Positions 24,579 through 33,861 of a DNA stretch of 64,000 nt are shown here, piece after piece. How positions within the stretch are numbered: the first letter of the stretch is position 1; the number at the start of each line of letters is the position of its first letter. The DNA comes from Cellulosimicrobium cellulans (GTDB taxonomy: Bacteria; Actinomycetota; Actinomycetes; Actinomycetales; Cellulomonadaceae). The position numbers were made by a program, and so were the translations under genes. The stretch lies in NCBI RefSeq assembly GCF_016907755.1, contig NZ_JAFBCN010000001.1, positions 868,001 through 932,000 on the forward strand, read 5' to 3'. A model generated the notes under the pieces. The model worked only from the letters and a program-made list of their open reading frames with translations, had not been told where the DNA came from and did no database searches.

Positions 24579-25309
24579 GGGACGACTCGCCCGTCGTCAC
24601 GCTCCACGACGTGTCCCGGACCTATCCCGGCGGGGTCACCGCGCTCCACGACGTGCACCTCGACGTCGCCCGCGGCGAGCTCGCGGCCATCGTGGGCCCG
24701 TCGGGGTCGGGCAAGTCGACGATGCTCAACGTCATCGGCACGCTCGACCGCCCGACCTCCGGCCGCGTGCTGGTCGACGGCTTCCTCGTCGCCGACCTCA
24801 CCGACCGCGAGCTGTCGGCGCTGCGCGCGAGCCGGATCGGCTTCGTGTTCCAGCAGTTCCACCTCGCGGCGGGCGTCTCGGCGCTCGACAACGTCGCCGA
24901 CGGGCTCCTGTACCGCGGGGTCGCGCGGCGCGAGCGCCGCCGTCGCGCGGGCGAGGCGCTGGAGCGGGTCGGCCTCGCGCACCGGCTCGACCACCGCCCC
25001 CACGAGCTGTCGGGCGGGGAGAAGCAGCGCGTCGCCATCGCGCGGGCGGTCGTCGGGGAGCCCCCGCTGCTGCTCGCGGACGAGCCGACCGGCGCGCTCG
25101 ACACGGCGTCGGGACGGGGCGTGATGGACGTGCTGCGCGGCCTGCACCGCGACGGCACGACGGTCCTCGTCATCACGCACGACCGGGAGCTCGCCGCGTC
25201 GCTGCCCCGGCAGGTGGTCATGCGCGACGGCGGCGTGGTGGACGACGCCGGCCCCGGCGGTCCCGTGCCGCTCGCCGCCGCCTCGGCGGGCGGGGAGGCG
25301 GCGTGCTGA
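24575..25309 (+). CDS. ABC transporter ATP-binding protein (MacB/LolD type)
   Basis: A 244-residue ATPase: Walker [11 protein letters not shown]-loop FVFQQFHL, signature [16 protein letters not shown], Walker B LLLADEP followed by TGALD, and H-loop VITHDREL. The ATG overlaps the adaptor stop by 4 bp, and the permease GTG begins 7 bp before its stop. With the adaptor and the FtsX-type permease it forms a mechanotransmission-type exporter, typically for peptides, lipids or antibiotics. Confidence 0.95.
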   Translation: MRDDSPVVTLHDVSRTYPGGVTALHDVHLDVARGELAAIVGPSGSGKSTMLNVIGTLDRPTSGRVLVDGFLVADLTDRELSALRASRIGFVFQQFHLAAGVSALDNVADGLLYRGVARRERRRRAGEALERVGLAHRLDHRPHELSGGEKQRVAIARAVVGEPPLLLADEPTGALDTASGRGVMDVLRGLHRDGTTVLVITHDRELAASLPRQVVMRDGGVVDDAGPGGPVPLAAASAGGEAAC

Positions 25310-26493
25310 GGCCGGCGCGGCTGCGGCCCGCGGACCTGCTGCGCGTCGGCGCCACGGGTCTGCGCACACGGCCTCTGCGCGCGGTGCTGTCGGCGCTGGG
25401 CATCGCGATCGGGATCGCCGCGATGGTCGCGGTCGTCGGCATCTCCACGTCGTCGCGCGCCGAGCTGGACCGGACCCTGGAGGCGCTGGGCACGAACCTG
25501 CTCACCGTCGCTCCCGGTCAGACCCTGTTCGGCGAGGACGCGACCCTGCCCGAGGAGTCGGTCGACATGGTGCGCCGCATCGGGCCGGTGCTCTCCGCGA
25601 CCTCGGTGGGGCGGCTCGACGCCCACGCGTACCGGAGCGACCTCGTGCCCGAGGGGGAGTCCGGGGGCATCGGCGTGTACGCCGCGGACCTCGACCTCCT
25701 CGACACCGTCGGCGGCCGGGTGCGCGACGGCTCCTGGCTGACCGAGGCCACGGGACGGTTCCCCGCCGTCGTCCTGGGCCACAAGACCGCGGAGCGGCTG
25801 GGCATCACCGAGCCGCGCTCCGACGTCCCGGTGTGGGTCGGCGACCGGTGGTTCACGGTCGTCGGGATCCTCGACCCCGTGCCGCTCGCCCCCGAGATGG
25901 ACCTCGCCGTCCTCGTCGGGCGCGACGCGGCCGCCACGTACCTCGACTGGGACGGGAGGCCGACGCGCATCTACACCCGGACCCACGAGGCCGCGGTCGA
26001 GCAGGTGCGGGCCGTGCTCGGGCAGACCGCCAACCCGGCGGCGCCGAACGAGGTGGACGTCTCGCGCCCGTCCGACGCGCTCGCCGCCCAGGAGGCGACG
26101 GACCGCACGTTCACGGGCCTGCTGCTCGGGCTCGGGGCCGTCGCGCTGCTGGTCGGCGGGATCGGCGTCGCGAACACGATGGTGATCTCGGTGCTGGAGC
26201 GCCGGGCGGAGATCGGTCTGCGGCGCGCCCTGGGTGCCACCCGGGGGCAGGTCCGGGGCCAGTTCCTCGTCGAGTCGCTCGTGCTCTCGGCGCTCGGCGG
26301 TGCGGCGGGCGTCGCGATCGGCTACGTCATCACCGCCGGGTATGCGGGCTCGCAGGGCTGGCCCGTCGCGGTGCCGCTCGTCGTCGCGCTCGGGGGCGTG
26401 GGCGCGACGGTCGCGATCGGTGCCGCGGCGGGCCTCTACCCGGCCGTCCGTGCGGCGCGGCTCGCTCCCACCGAGGCGCTCGCGACGCCGTGA
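25303..26493 (+). CDS. MacB-like ABC transporter permease (FtsX family)
   Basis: A 396-residue permease with four membrane segments: one N-terminal ([20 protein letters not shown]), a large MacB periplasmic core domain (about 55-255), then three C-terminal ([60 protein letters not shown]). The motif [20 protein letters not shown] before segment 3 is diagnostic. The GTG at 25303 lies within the ATPase coding end. It completes the lipoprotein-adaptor-ATPase-permease operon. Confidence 0.93.
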   Translation: MLRPARLRPADLLRVGATGLRTRPLRAVLSALGIAIGIAAMVAVVGISTSSRAELDRTLEALGTNLLTVAPGQTLFGEDATLPEESVDMVRRIGPVLSATSVGRLDAHAYRSDLVPEGESGGIGVYAADLDLLDTVGGRVRDGSWLTEATGRFPAVVLGHKTAERLGITEPRSDVPVWVGDRWFTVVGILDPVPLAPEMDLAVLVGRDAAATYLDWDGRPTRIYTRTHEAAVEQVRAVLGQTANPAAPNEVDVSRPSDALAAQEATDRTFTGLLLGLGAVALLVGGIGVANTMVISVLERRAEIGLRRALGATRGQVRGQFLVESLVLSALGGAAGVAIGYVITAGYAGSQGWPVAVPLVVALGGVGATVAIGAAAGLYPAVRAARLAPTEALATP

Positions 26494-26507
26494 CCGGGGT
26501 GCCCCGA

Positions 26508-26541
26508 GTGCTCGCCGTCGTCCTCCGACGGCGGCGAGCAC
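26508..26541. terminator. Stem-loop between convergent permease and phosphotransferase genes
   Basis: GTGCTCGCCG (26508-26517) pairs with CGGCGAGCAC (26532-26541), and the inner bases can extend the stem with a small bulge. It lies in the 60-bp gap between two converging genes, fitting a bidirectional terminator. Confidence 0.7.
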
Positions 26542-26553
26542 GCCGGGCGCGGC

Positions 26554-27633
26554 TCAGGCTCCCAGCGCGTCGAGCATCCGGCCGAGGTTCGCCCGCGCGG
26601 TCGCGGCGTAGCCCTCGACCCACTCGCCCTCGTAGGCGCGCGGCACGACCTCGACCACGAGCAGGCACGCGAGATACGCCCGGTACAGGCTCAGTCGCGC
26701 CCAGGCGTCCGCGTCGCCCGCCCCGGGCGTCCCGTCGCCCAGGCCCAGCTCCGGGCCAGGCTCCAGGCCGGGAGCTCTGCCGGCCGCGGCGTAGCCCGCG
26801 AGGAGGTCGGGGTCGACGGCCCCGACGCCGAGCTGGTCCGCGCCCGCGAGCTCGAAGAGCGGGTCGCCCCACAGCGACCGCTCCGCGTCGAGCACCCCGA
26901 CGATCGTGAGGTCGTCGGCGTGCTCGGCGCTCCCCGGACCGTCGTCGGCGCGCCCGAGCAGCACGTTCCCGGGCCAGAGGTCCGCGTGCACGAGCCGGGG
27001 GACCGTCACCCGGGCGAGCAGGTCGCGGTGGCGCGCGACGGCGTCGAGCACGCGGGTCTCGGGGAGCTCCACGCCCCAGCGGCGCGCGTCGTCGAGCACG
27101 GCCCCGACCATGCGCGCGAACGCGTCGGGCCAGGTCGCCGCGGTGAGGTCCGACGCGCTTGCGGGGTACCCGAACCGGTCGCCCGTGATCCCGTGCAGAC
27201 TGGCCATGAACGACCCGAGCCCCCGGCGCACGACGGCGGTCGCCGCGGCGTCGAGCTCACGCCCGCTCCACAGGGCGCCGTCGAGGAACGTGACGACGAG
27301 CGCGTCGCCGTCCACGTGCGCGCGCGTGAGGTCGGTGTGCAGCACGCGCGGGACGGGCAGCCCGGCCGCGTGCGCGGCCCGGTAGGCGGCGTCCTCCGTG
27401 GTGAGGATCCCGTGCTCGTAGCGCAGCAGGCGCGTCGTGTCCGCCCCGGTGACCTTGACGACGACGCGCGCCGGGACGCCGTCGGGCCCGCCCCCGTCCG
27501 GGCGCGGGGCCAGGTCCACCGCGAACACGCTGGCGAACATCCCGCCGCTCAGGGCCTCGGCCCGCACGGCCTCGCCGAGCGGGGCCACGATCGCGGCGAG
27601 CTGGTCGTGGGTGACCGACGTCTTGGTGAGCAC
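26554..27633 (-). CDS. Aminoglycoside phosphotransferase-like (APH/choline-kinase fold) protein
   Basis: A 359-residue cytoplasmic phosphotransferase. N-lobe features are SGGMFASVFAVDL and VVVKVTG (ATP-lysine). The catalytic loop is VPRLVHADLWPGNVLLGRAD (Asp and Asn of the HxDxxxxN motif), and the metal-binding Asp lies in IVGVLDAERSLWGDPLFELA. Family members phosphorylate aminoglycosides, choline, fructosamines or other small molecules; the substrate is not predictable. A Gly/Pro-rich insert (GLEPGPELGLGDGTPGAG) sits before the last helices. It appears to be a single-gene unit. Confidence 0.85.
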   Translation of the reverse strand: MLTKTSVTHDQLAAIVAPLGEAVRAEALSGGMFASVFAVDLAPRPDGGGPDGVPARVVVKVTGADTTRLLRYEHGILTTEDAAYRAAHAAGLPVPRVLHTDLTRAHVDGDALVVTFLDGALWSGRELDAAATAVVRRGLGSFMASLHGITGDRFGYPASASDLTAATWPDAFARMVGAVLDDARRWGVELPETRVLDAVARHRDLLARVTVPRLVHADLWPGNVLLGRADDGPGSAEHADDLTIVGVLDAERSLWGDPLFELAGADQLGVGAVDPDLLAGYAAAGRAPGLEPGPELGLGDGTPGAGDADAWARLSLYRAYLACLLVVEVVPRAYEGEWVEGYAATARANLGRMLDALGA

Positions 27634-27706
27634 CGCGCGAGCCTAGCCGCGCGCCGTCGGGCAGGGCGAGGGCCCTCCGGCCCGCGCCCTTCCGAGACGT
27701 TCCCCG

Positions 27707-29503
27707 CTACGGGCGCGGGACGTTGCGCAGGTTCGCGCGCGCCATCGACACGACCTCGCCCATGCCGCCGCCGAGGACCTCCTTGCTCATCGCGACCGCG
27801 AACCCGCGGACCTGGCCCGCGGTGATGTTCGGCGGGATCGAGAGCGCGCGGGGGTCCGTGACGACGTCCACGAGCGCGGGCCCGGGGCGGTGCAGGGCGT
27901 CCTGGAGCGCGCGGCGCAGGTCCTTCGGCTTCTCGACCCGCACCGCCGGGATGCCGATCGCGTTCGCGACCGCGGCGTAGTCGACGTGCGGCGACTCGGT
28001 GCCGAACATCGGCAGGCCGTCGACGAGCATCTCGAGGCGCACCATGCCGAGGCTCGCGTTGTCGAAGAGGACGACCTTGACCGGCAGGTCGTAGTGCTTG
28101 AGCGTCACGAGCTCGCCGAGCAGCATCGAGAGCCCGCCGTCCCCGGCCATCGCGACGACCTGGCGGTCCGGCTGCGAGGCCGCGACGCCGATCGCGTGCG
28201 GCAGCGCGTTCGCCATCGACCCGTGGATGAACGACCCGATGACGCGCCGCCTCCCGTTGGGCGTGATGTACCGCGCCGCCCACACGTTGCACATGCCCGT
28301 GTCGACGGTGAACACGGCGTCGTCGGAGGCGACCTGGTCGAGCGTGTCGGCGACGAACTCGGGGTGGATGGGCGTCGTGCGCTCGACCTTCTTGGTGTAC
28401 GCGCCGACGACGCCCGTCATCGCCTTCTCGTGCTTGGACACCATCGAGTCCAGGAACTTGCGCGACCGCGCCTTCTTCACGAGCGGCAGGAGCGCGCGCA
28501 CGGTCTCGCCGACGTCGCCCACGACCGCGAGGTCCAGGCGGGTGCGGCGGCCGAGGTGCGTCGGGTCGACGTCGACCTGGGCCGTGCGGACCGACTCGGG
28601 CAGGAACTGGTCGTACGGGAAGTCCGTGCCGAGCAGGATCAGCAGGTCGCAGTCGTGCATCGCGTCGAACGCGGCGCCGTAGCCGAGCAGGCCGGACATG
28701 CCGACGTCGAACGGGTTGTCGTACTGGATGAACTCCTTGCCGCGCAACGAGTGGCCCACGGGCGCGGCGATCTTGTCCGCGAGCGCGATCACGTCGTCGT
28801 GCGCGCCGCGCACGCCCGCGCCGGCGAAGATCGTCACCTTCTTCGCGGCGCCGATCGCGTCGGCGAGCTGCTGGACGGCGCCCGCGTCGGGGACGACGCG
28901 CGGGGGCGCGGGCCGGCACGCGACGTCGGGCACGGCGGCCGGGGCGTCGAGGTCCGCGACGTCGCCGGGGAGCGTGAGGACCGAGACGCCGCGCGCGCCG
29001 TAGGCGTGGTGGATCGCGGAGTTGATGACCCGCGGCGCCTGGTCGGCGCTCGAGATCATCTCCGAGTAGACCGAGCACTCGGTGAACAGGCGGTCCGGGT
29101 GGGTCTCCTGGAAGAACCCGGTGCCGATCTGCTTGCTCGGGATGTGGCTCGCGATGGCGAGCACGGGCACGCGCGACCGGTTGGCGTCGTACAGGCCGTT
29201 GATGAGGTGCAGGTTGCCCGGCCCGCACGACCCCGCGCAGACCGCGAGGCTGCCCGTGACCTCGGCCTCGGCGGCCGCCGCGAACGCCGCCGCCTCCTCG
29301 TGGCGCACGTGGATCCACTCGATGCCCTTGCCCGCGTTCTCGCCCGTGTTGGACCGGTGCACGGCGTCGACCACGGGGTTGAGGCTGTCGCCGACGATGC
29401 CGTAGATCCGCCGCACCCCCGCCTCGATGAGCTGCGCGACGAGCAGGTCGGCGACGGTCCGGTTGCGCTTGTCGACGGGGGAGCGACCGATTCCGAACGG
29501 CAT
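27707..29503 (-). CDS. poxB: Pyruvate dehydrogenase (quinone) / pyruvate oxidase
   Basis: A 598-residue thiamine-diphosphate flavoenzyme that decarboxylates pyruvate to acetate and CO2 and passes electrons to membrane quinones. Visible parts are the PYR-domain glutamate in RHEEAAAF (Glu69), the GSCGPGNLHLINGLYDA stretch, the central FAD domain (TIFAGAGVRGA, LLILLGTDFPYDQF) and the TPP motif GDGGLSMLLGEL followed by VKVVLFDN. The ATG at 29503 has GGAGG 8 bases upstream; the in-frame extension to 29638 reads through the upstream repeat region. The enzyme suits entry to stationary phase or low oxygen. Confidence 0.95.
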   Translation of the reverse strand: MPFGIGRSPVDKRNRTVADLLVAQLIEAGVRRIYGIVGDSLNPVVDAVHRSNTGENAGKGIEWIHVRHEEAAAFAAAAEAEVTGSLAVCAGSCGPGNLHLINGLYDANRSRVPVLAIASHIPSKQIGTGFFQETHPDRLFTECSVYSEMISSADQAPRVINSAIHHAYGARGVSVLTLPGDVADLDAPAAVPDVACRPAPPRVVPDAGAVQQLADAIGAAKKVTIFAGAGVRGAHDDVIALADKIAAPVGHSLRGKEFIQYDNPFDVGMSGLLGYGAAFDAMHDCDLLILLGTDFPYDQFLPESVRTAQVDVDPTHLGRRTRLDLAVVGDVGETVRALLPLVKKARSRKFLDSMVSKHEKAMTGVVGAYTKKVERTTPIHPEFVADTLDQVASDDAVFTVDTGMCNVWAARYITPNGRRRVIGSFIHGSMANALPHAIGVAASQPDRQVVAMAGDGGLSMLLGELVTLKHYDLPVKVVLFDNASLGMVRLEMLVDGLPMFGTESPHVDYAAVANAIGIPAVRVEKPKDLRRALQDALHRPGPALVDVVTDPRALSIPPNITAGQVRGFAVAMSKEVLGGGMGEVVSMARANLRNVPRP

Positions 29504-29614
29504 GACGTACCTCCACGGCTGGGCTGGGGTCGTCTCCCATCGTGCGCCGGGCGCGCGCGGGCCGCAGCGCGAGCCGACGTCTCGTGCGTCACCCTCGCCG
29601 CGCGCCTGCCCGGT

Positions 29615-29674
29615 GCCGAACCCGGGGTTGCGCGTCACCGGCGGCGCCAGGTGACGCGCAACCCCGGGTTCGGC
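29615..29674. repeat. Perfect 25-bp inverted repeat (stem-loop)
   Basis: Arms 29615-29639 and 29650-29674 are exact reverse complements around a 10-base loop. They lie upstream of poxB and downstream of the flavoprotein gene. A partial third copy (CCCGGGTTCGGTG) lies at 29696-29708, and the arm sequence recurs near 32310 and 32351, so this is a dispersed element that probably acts as a terminator for the flavoprotein gene. Confidence 0.8.
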
Positions 29675-29707
29675 GTGCTGAGGTGAACGGAGAGCCCGGG
29701 TTCGGTG

Positions 29708-30685
29708 TCAGGGGCGGGCCGCCACCGACGGGGTGCGGCGGCGCGCGACGGCCGACGCGGCGTCGGCGACGGCGAGCTCGCCGTGGATCCCCGCGCCGGC
29801 CATGACCCCCCCCGCCGCCGACGCGCCGACCTGCGCCATGAGGTCGCTCGAGTTTCCGGCCGCCCACACGCCGGGGACGGCGGTCATGCCCCGTGGGTCG
29901 GCGGGCACGAACCGGCCGGCGGGGTGGTCCTCGAGCGCCCCGCCGAGCTGTTCGAACAGCTCGCCGCGCGCGACGAACCGCGGCCCGACGACGACCGCGT
30001 CCACCGCGAACGACGTCCCGTCCGCGAGGACGACCGACCGCACCGACCGGCCGTCGACGTCGAGGCGTGCGACCTCGCCCTCGACCACGCGCACGCCGAG
30101 CGCCGAGAGCTGCTCCCACGTGGCGTCGTCGGGCTCGGGCGCGGTGTGCTGGAAGAGGGTGACGTGCGGGGTGAGCTGGCGGAACAGCAGCACCTGGTGC
30201 GCCGCGGCGGGGCCGGTCGCGAGGACCGCGATCCGCTGCCCGCGCACCTCCCAGCCGTGGCAGAACGGGCAGTGCAGCACGCTCGACCCCCAGCCCTCCC
30301 GCACGCCCGGGACGTCGGGGAGCTCGTCGACGAGACCGGTGGCGAGCAGGACGCGTCGCGCGCGGACGCCTCCGCCGTCGTCGAGCGTCAGCGTGAAGCC
30401 GGACTCGGCGTCGCCGGCGGCGTGCACGACGCGCGCGTCGCGGACCTCGGCGCCGTAGCCCTCGGCCTCGGCGCGCCCTGCGGCGAGCAGCTCGTGCGGG
30501 GGGACGCCCTCGCGCCCGAGCAGGTTGTGCGCGCCCTCCGCGGGCGCGTTGCGCGGCTCGCCGGCGTCGAGCACGACGACGGAGCGCAGCGACCGCGCGA
30601 GCGTCACCGCGGCGCTCAGCCCGGCGGGTCCGCCGCCGACGATCGCGACGTCGTGGGAGGTGTGGCTGGTGGCGGTCGTGGTCAT
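29708..30685 (-). CDS. Thioredoxin reductase-like FAD/NAD(P)-dependent oxidoreductase
   Basis: A 325-residue flavoprotein. The FAD fold is VAIVGGGPAGLSAAVTLARS (residues 13-32), the redox motif is CPFCHGWEVRGQ, and the closing FAD segment is VPGVWAAGNSSDLMAQVGAS. The Cys pair is CPFC rather than the CATC/CAVC of classical thioredoxin reductase, the pattern of a related flavoprotein group often called NAD(P)/FAD-dependent oxidoreductase. The ATG at 30685 follows a weak ribosome-binding site. It is downstream of a SAM methyltransferase but separated by a stem-loop. Confidence 0.87.
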   Translation of the reverse strand: MTTTATSHTSHDVAIVGGGPAGLSAAVTLARSLRSVVVLDAGEPRNAPAEGAHNLLGREGVPPHELLAAGRAEAEGYGAEVRDARVVHAAGDAESGFTLTLDDGGGVRARRVLLATGLVDELPDVPGVREGWGSSVLHCPFCHGWEVRGQRIAVLATGPAAAHQVLLFRQLTPHVTLFQHTAPEPDDATWEQLSALGVRVVEGEVARLDVDGRSVRSVVLADGTSFAVDAVVVGPRFVARGELFEQLGGALEDHPAGRFVPADPRGMTAVPGVWAAGNSSDLMAQVGASAAGGVMAGAGIHGELAVADAASAVARRRTPSVAARP

Positions 30686-30720
30686 GACTCTCCTCAGCAG
30701 GGGACGGTCCGGTGTGCTGG

Positions 30721-30771
30721 GTGCAGGAAAGAGTCGCGAAGAGGGGCGTGGGTGGCGACTCCTTCCTGCAC
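30721..30771. terminator. 17-bp stem-loop after methyltransferase gene
   Basis: GTGCAGGAAAGAGTCGC (30721-30737) pairs with GCGACTCCTTCCTGCAC (30755-30771) with one mismatch and a 17-base loop. It touches the methyltransferase stop at 30772. The arm word GCAGGAAASAGTCGC recurs at 49170. Confidence 0.7.
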
Positions 30772-31680
30772 TCAGCGAGGGTGGTGGGGGCGGCGGGCCG
30801 CCCAGACGATGCGGCCACCGCGGGCGCCGACGGTGTGCGCCGACGGGTCGTCGGTGGCGACGAGCACCGCGTCGAGCGCGGCGAGGTCGGCGGGGTCGAG
30901 GTGGTCGGCGAGGTGCTCGCGCTGGCGCGCGGCGGTCGCGCGCGCCCAGCGGGACGCGTCCGGTCCCGGCGGTACGACGGCGGTCGGCTCGCGCCGGTCG
31001 ACGACCTCCAGCCCGGCGTCGGTGAGGTAGGGCGTCCAGTCGGGGTAGCGGTTCCAGCCGGCCTGCGCCACGGCGCTGTCGAGGTGCGCGGCGAGGTCGG
31101 CGTGCGCCGCGTCGTCGGGCAGGACGGGCGACGTCGCCGTCATCTCGACGACGACGAGCAGACCCCCGGGCACGAGCGCGTCGTGGGCGTCGCGCAGGAC
31201 CCGGGCCGGGTCGGCGACGTGGTGCAGCGACGCGGACGCCCAGACGACGTCGGCGGTGCCGCCGACATCGGGCCACCCGGCGTCGAGGTCGGCCTCGACG
31301 GTGCGCACGCGTGCCTCGAGCCCGGTGCCGGCGAGCCCGTCGCGCAGCCGTCCGAGCATCGCGGGGTCCGCGTCCACGGAGACGACCTCCGCGTCGGGGA
31401 ACGCGCGGGCGAGGGCGCGCGTCCCGGTGCCGGTCCCGGCGCCGAGGTCGACGACGACCCGCGTCGGGGTCGGTGCGTGCTCGGCCGCGACCGCGACGGC
31501 CTGGTCGAGGAGCCCGCCGAACACGGACGCGTCGAGCTCGAGCAGCTCGGCCATCCCGTCGGCGTCGTGCCCGTGCCTGGCGGCATGCCCGTGCCCGGCG
31601 GCGTGGCCGTGCCCCGCGGCGTGGCCGTGCCCCGCGGCGTGGCGACGGTCGTGGTCGTGGTGGTGTGCGGGGGAGTCCAT
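30772..31680 (-). CDS. Class I SAM-dependent methyltransferase with His-rich N-terminus
   Basis: A 302-residue protein. Residues 1-42 are strikingly His-rich, with repeated AAGHGH units (HHHDHD, then three AAGHGH and AARHGHD), which suggests metal binding. The rest is a Rossmann methyltransferase: VVVDLGAGTGTGTRALARAF (motif I), VVSVDADPAML, VVWASASLHHVADP (motif IV) and LLVVVEM. The tract is encoded by an 18-bp tandem repeat around 31580-31640. It diverges from an XRE-cupin regulator 47 bp away. The substrate is unknown. Confidence 0.83.
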   Translation of the reverse strand: MDSPAHHHDHDRRHAAGHGHAAGHGHAAGHGHAARHGHDADGMAELLELDASVFGGLLDQAVAVAAEHAPTPTRVVVDLGAGTGTGTRALARAFPDAEVVSVDADPAMLGRLRDGLAGTGLEARVRTVEADLDAGWPDVGGTADVVWASASLHHVADPARVLRDAHDALVPGGLLVVVEMTATSPVLPDDAAHADLAAHLDSAVAQAGWNRYPDWTPYLTDAGLEVVDRREPTAVVPPGPDASRWARATAARQREHLADHLDPADLAALDAVLVATDDPSAHTVGARGGRIVWAARRPHHPR

Positions 31681-31727
31681 GCCTCCACGGTAGGACGGTT
31701 CTGCGTGTGAGGCATAGGATCTTGCTC

Positions 31728-32303
31728 ATGACGCAAGAAGTCGACCTCGACGCCGTCGTCCGCCAGCGCATCCGGGGGCTGCGCCTCGCGCGCGGCTGGA
31801 CGCTCGACGCGCTCGCGGCGCGGTGCTTCCTCAGCCCGTCGACGCTCAGCCGTCTCGAGACCGGGCACCGGCGCATCGCGCTCGACCAGCTCGTGCCGAT
31901 CGCCCGCGCGCTCGGGACGACGCTCGACCAGCTCGTCGAGCCGGTCGACGACGAGGACGTCGTCATCCGGCCCGAGCCGCAGCGCCGACCGGGGGAGACG
32001 ACGTGGCTGCTGTCCCGCGACCGCGCGGGGACGATGGTGGCGAAGATGCGCCTGACGCCCGAGCGCGCCGTGGGCCCCGAGCACCAGCGCGTCCACCCGG
32101 GGCACGAGTGGTTCACCGTCCTGTCGGGGACGGCCGTCGTCTACCTCGCCGACCGGCGGATCCTCGTGCAGGAGGGCCAGGCCGCCGAGTTCTCGACGAT
32201 GGTGCCGCACTCGTTCGGCGCGCACGACGGCCCGGTCGAGATCCTCACGATCTTCGACCAGGATGGCGAGCGCGCCCACCTCTCGGGCACCGACCCGACC
32301 TGA
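31728..32303 (+). CDS. XRE-family regulator with C-terminal cupin domain
   Basis: A 191-residue regulator. The HTH_XRE domain spans residues 10-65 (RIRGLRLARGWTLDALAARC, LSPSTLSRLETGHRRIALDQ), and a cupin beta-barrel follows (HPGHEWFTVLSGTAVVYLAD, VPHSFGAHDGPVEILTIF) that may sense a ligand. The ATG at 31728 lies 11 bases after a CATAGGAT -10-like box, so the transcript leader is very short. It diverges from the His-rich methyltransferase and is its likely regulator. Confidence 0.9.
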   Translation: MTQEVDLDAVVRQRIRGLRLARGWTLDALAARCFLSPSTLSRLETGHRRIALDQLVPIARALGTTLDQLVEPVDDEDVVIRPEPQRRPGETTWLLSRDRAGTMVAKMRLTPERAVGPEHQRVHPGHEWFTVLSGTAVVYLADRRILVQEGQAAEFSTMVPHSFGAHDGPVEILTIFDQDGERAHLSGTDPT

Positions 32304-32330
32304 CGCCGTCGAACCCGGAATCGCGTGTCA

Positions 32331-32385
32331 CCGGAGCGGTCGGGTGCCGCGGAACCCCGGGTTCGGCGGCACCCGACCGCTCCGG
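32331..32385. terminator. Perfect 20-bp stem-loop between convergent genes
   Basis: Arms 32331-32350 and 32366-32385 are exact reverse complements around a 15-base loop containing AACCCCGGGTTCG. It lies between the XRE-cupin gene and the MFS gene, which converge. The loop and the bases before the left arm match the repeat near 29620. Confidence 0.8.
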
Positions 32386-32414
32386 GACGGCGCGCCCCGG
32401 TAGCCCGGCCTGCG

Positions 32415-33743
32415 TCAGTGGGCCGGGGCGACGTCCTCGCGGTCGGCGCTGCGGCGCAGCGACCGGAGGGCAGCGAGCACGAGCACGACGGCGAGCGCGG
32501 CCGCCGCGACGACGACCTCGAACCCGGCGTGCGCGCCGGCCGCGTCGATGCGCGACCCGGCGACGGACGACCCGATCGACACCCCGACGCCGAGCGACGT
32601 CCCGACCCACGCGAGGCCCTCGGTGAGCTGGTTCGGTGCGACGAGGTTCTGGACGAGGTTGTTGCCGTTGATGAGCGTCGGCGCGATGGCGAAGCCGGTC
32701 ACGAACATCACCGCCGCGAGCACGGGCAGCGAGGTGACGAAGAAGAACAGCGAGACGCCCGCGGCGAGCGCGACGATGCCGATGACGAACCGGCGCCACA
32801 GCGGTGACACCCAGTGCCGCGCGCCGTACACGAGGCCGGAGATGAGCGAGCCCAGCGCGAACACCGCGAGGATCATGCCCGCGGCACCCTTCTGCCCGTG
32901 CTCCTCGGCGAACGCGATGGTCGACACGTCGGTCGCGCCGAACACGATGCCCATCGCCACGAAGATCACGGCGAGCACGATCATGCCGGTGGACCGCATG
33001 GCCGAGCGCTGCTTCACCCCCGGCTCGGGCACCACGACGGGCGGTTCCGTCGCGCGCTGGGACAGGAACCACAGCCCGCCGACGACCGCCGCGACGAGCG
33101 GGACGAGCAACCCCGCGGAGGGCGAGACGCTCGTGGCGAGGATCGTCGCGAGCACCGGCCCGACGACGAACACGAGCTCGTCGAGCGCCGACTCGAGCGA
33201 GTAGGCGGTGTGCAGGCGCCGCGCGTCGGGCACGGTGTGCGTCCACCGGGCGCGGACCATCGACCCGTACGAGCCCTGCGTCGCCCCTGCGACCGCCGCG
33301 AACACGTACAGCGTCCACTCCGGAGCCCGTAGCACCGCGCACAGGATGAGCCCGCTGAGACCGATGGCGGACGCGGCCAGCATCGGCAGCATGACGACGC
33401 GCTGCCCGGTCCGGTCCACGAGCCGCGCGATCTGCGGCGACACGACCGCCTGCGCGATGATGAGCGCCGCCGCCACGCGCCCGGCGAGGGCGTACTCGCC
33501 GTAGATGCCCTGGATCATGAGGATCGTGCCGATGCCGACCATCGACATCGGCAGGCGCGCCACGAGCGCCGCGGCGGAGAACCGCCACGCCCCGGGCAGC
33601 GTGAGCACGGCGCGGTAGGGGTTCCGGGACGTCCTGCCCGCCCCCGCGGAGGTGTCCGACGTCGTCTCGTCGGTCGTCAGGTCGTCCCGCCGGTGCTCGG
33701 GGTTCTCGGGGTCGTCAGCGCGCGACGGGGAATCCTGGACCAC
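32415..33743 (-). CDS. MFS transporter
   Basis: About 442 residues from the GTG at 33743, with a hydrophilic N-terminal tail of about 45 residues (SRADDPENPEHRRDDL) and twelve membrane segments. The motif A region is IARLVDRTGQRVVML, and the segment-4 loop SYGSMVRARWTHTVPDARRL is characteristic. The start is uncertain; the frame is open to 34115 but that part overlaps the divergent GNAT gene. The substrate is unknown, probably a drug or metabolite exporter. Confidence 0.83.
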   Translation of the reverse strand: MVQDSPSRADDPENPEHRRDDLTTDETTSDTSAGAGRTSRNPYRAVLTLPGAWRFSAAALVARLPMSMVGIGTILMIQGIYGEYALAGRVAAALIIAQAVVSPQIARLVDRTGQRVVMLPMLAASAIGLSGLILCAVLRAPEWTLYVFAAVAGATQGSYGSMVRARWTHTVPDARRLHTAYSLESALDELVFVVGPVLATILATSVSPSAGLLVPLVAAVVGGLWFLSQRATEPPVVVPEPGVKQRSAMRSTGMIVLAVIFVAMGIVFGATDVSTIAFAEEHGQKGAAGMILAVFALGSLISGLVYGARHWVSPLWRRFVIGIVALAAGVSLFFFVTSLPVLAAVMFVTGFAIAPTLINGNNLVQNLVAPNQLTEGLAWVGTSLGVGVSIGSSVAGSRIDAAGAHAGFEVVVAAAALAVVLVLAALRSLRRSADREDVAPAH

Positions 33744-33861
33744 CGTCCCAGTGTCGCACCCGGAAGCCGTCCGCCCGGTAGTGAATTCGTGTCCCGGGGC
33801 GAGACGTGACGACCGTCTCCCGCCGGTTGTCCGACGGCCGTGCGACGGCGACGATGGCGCC

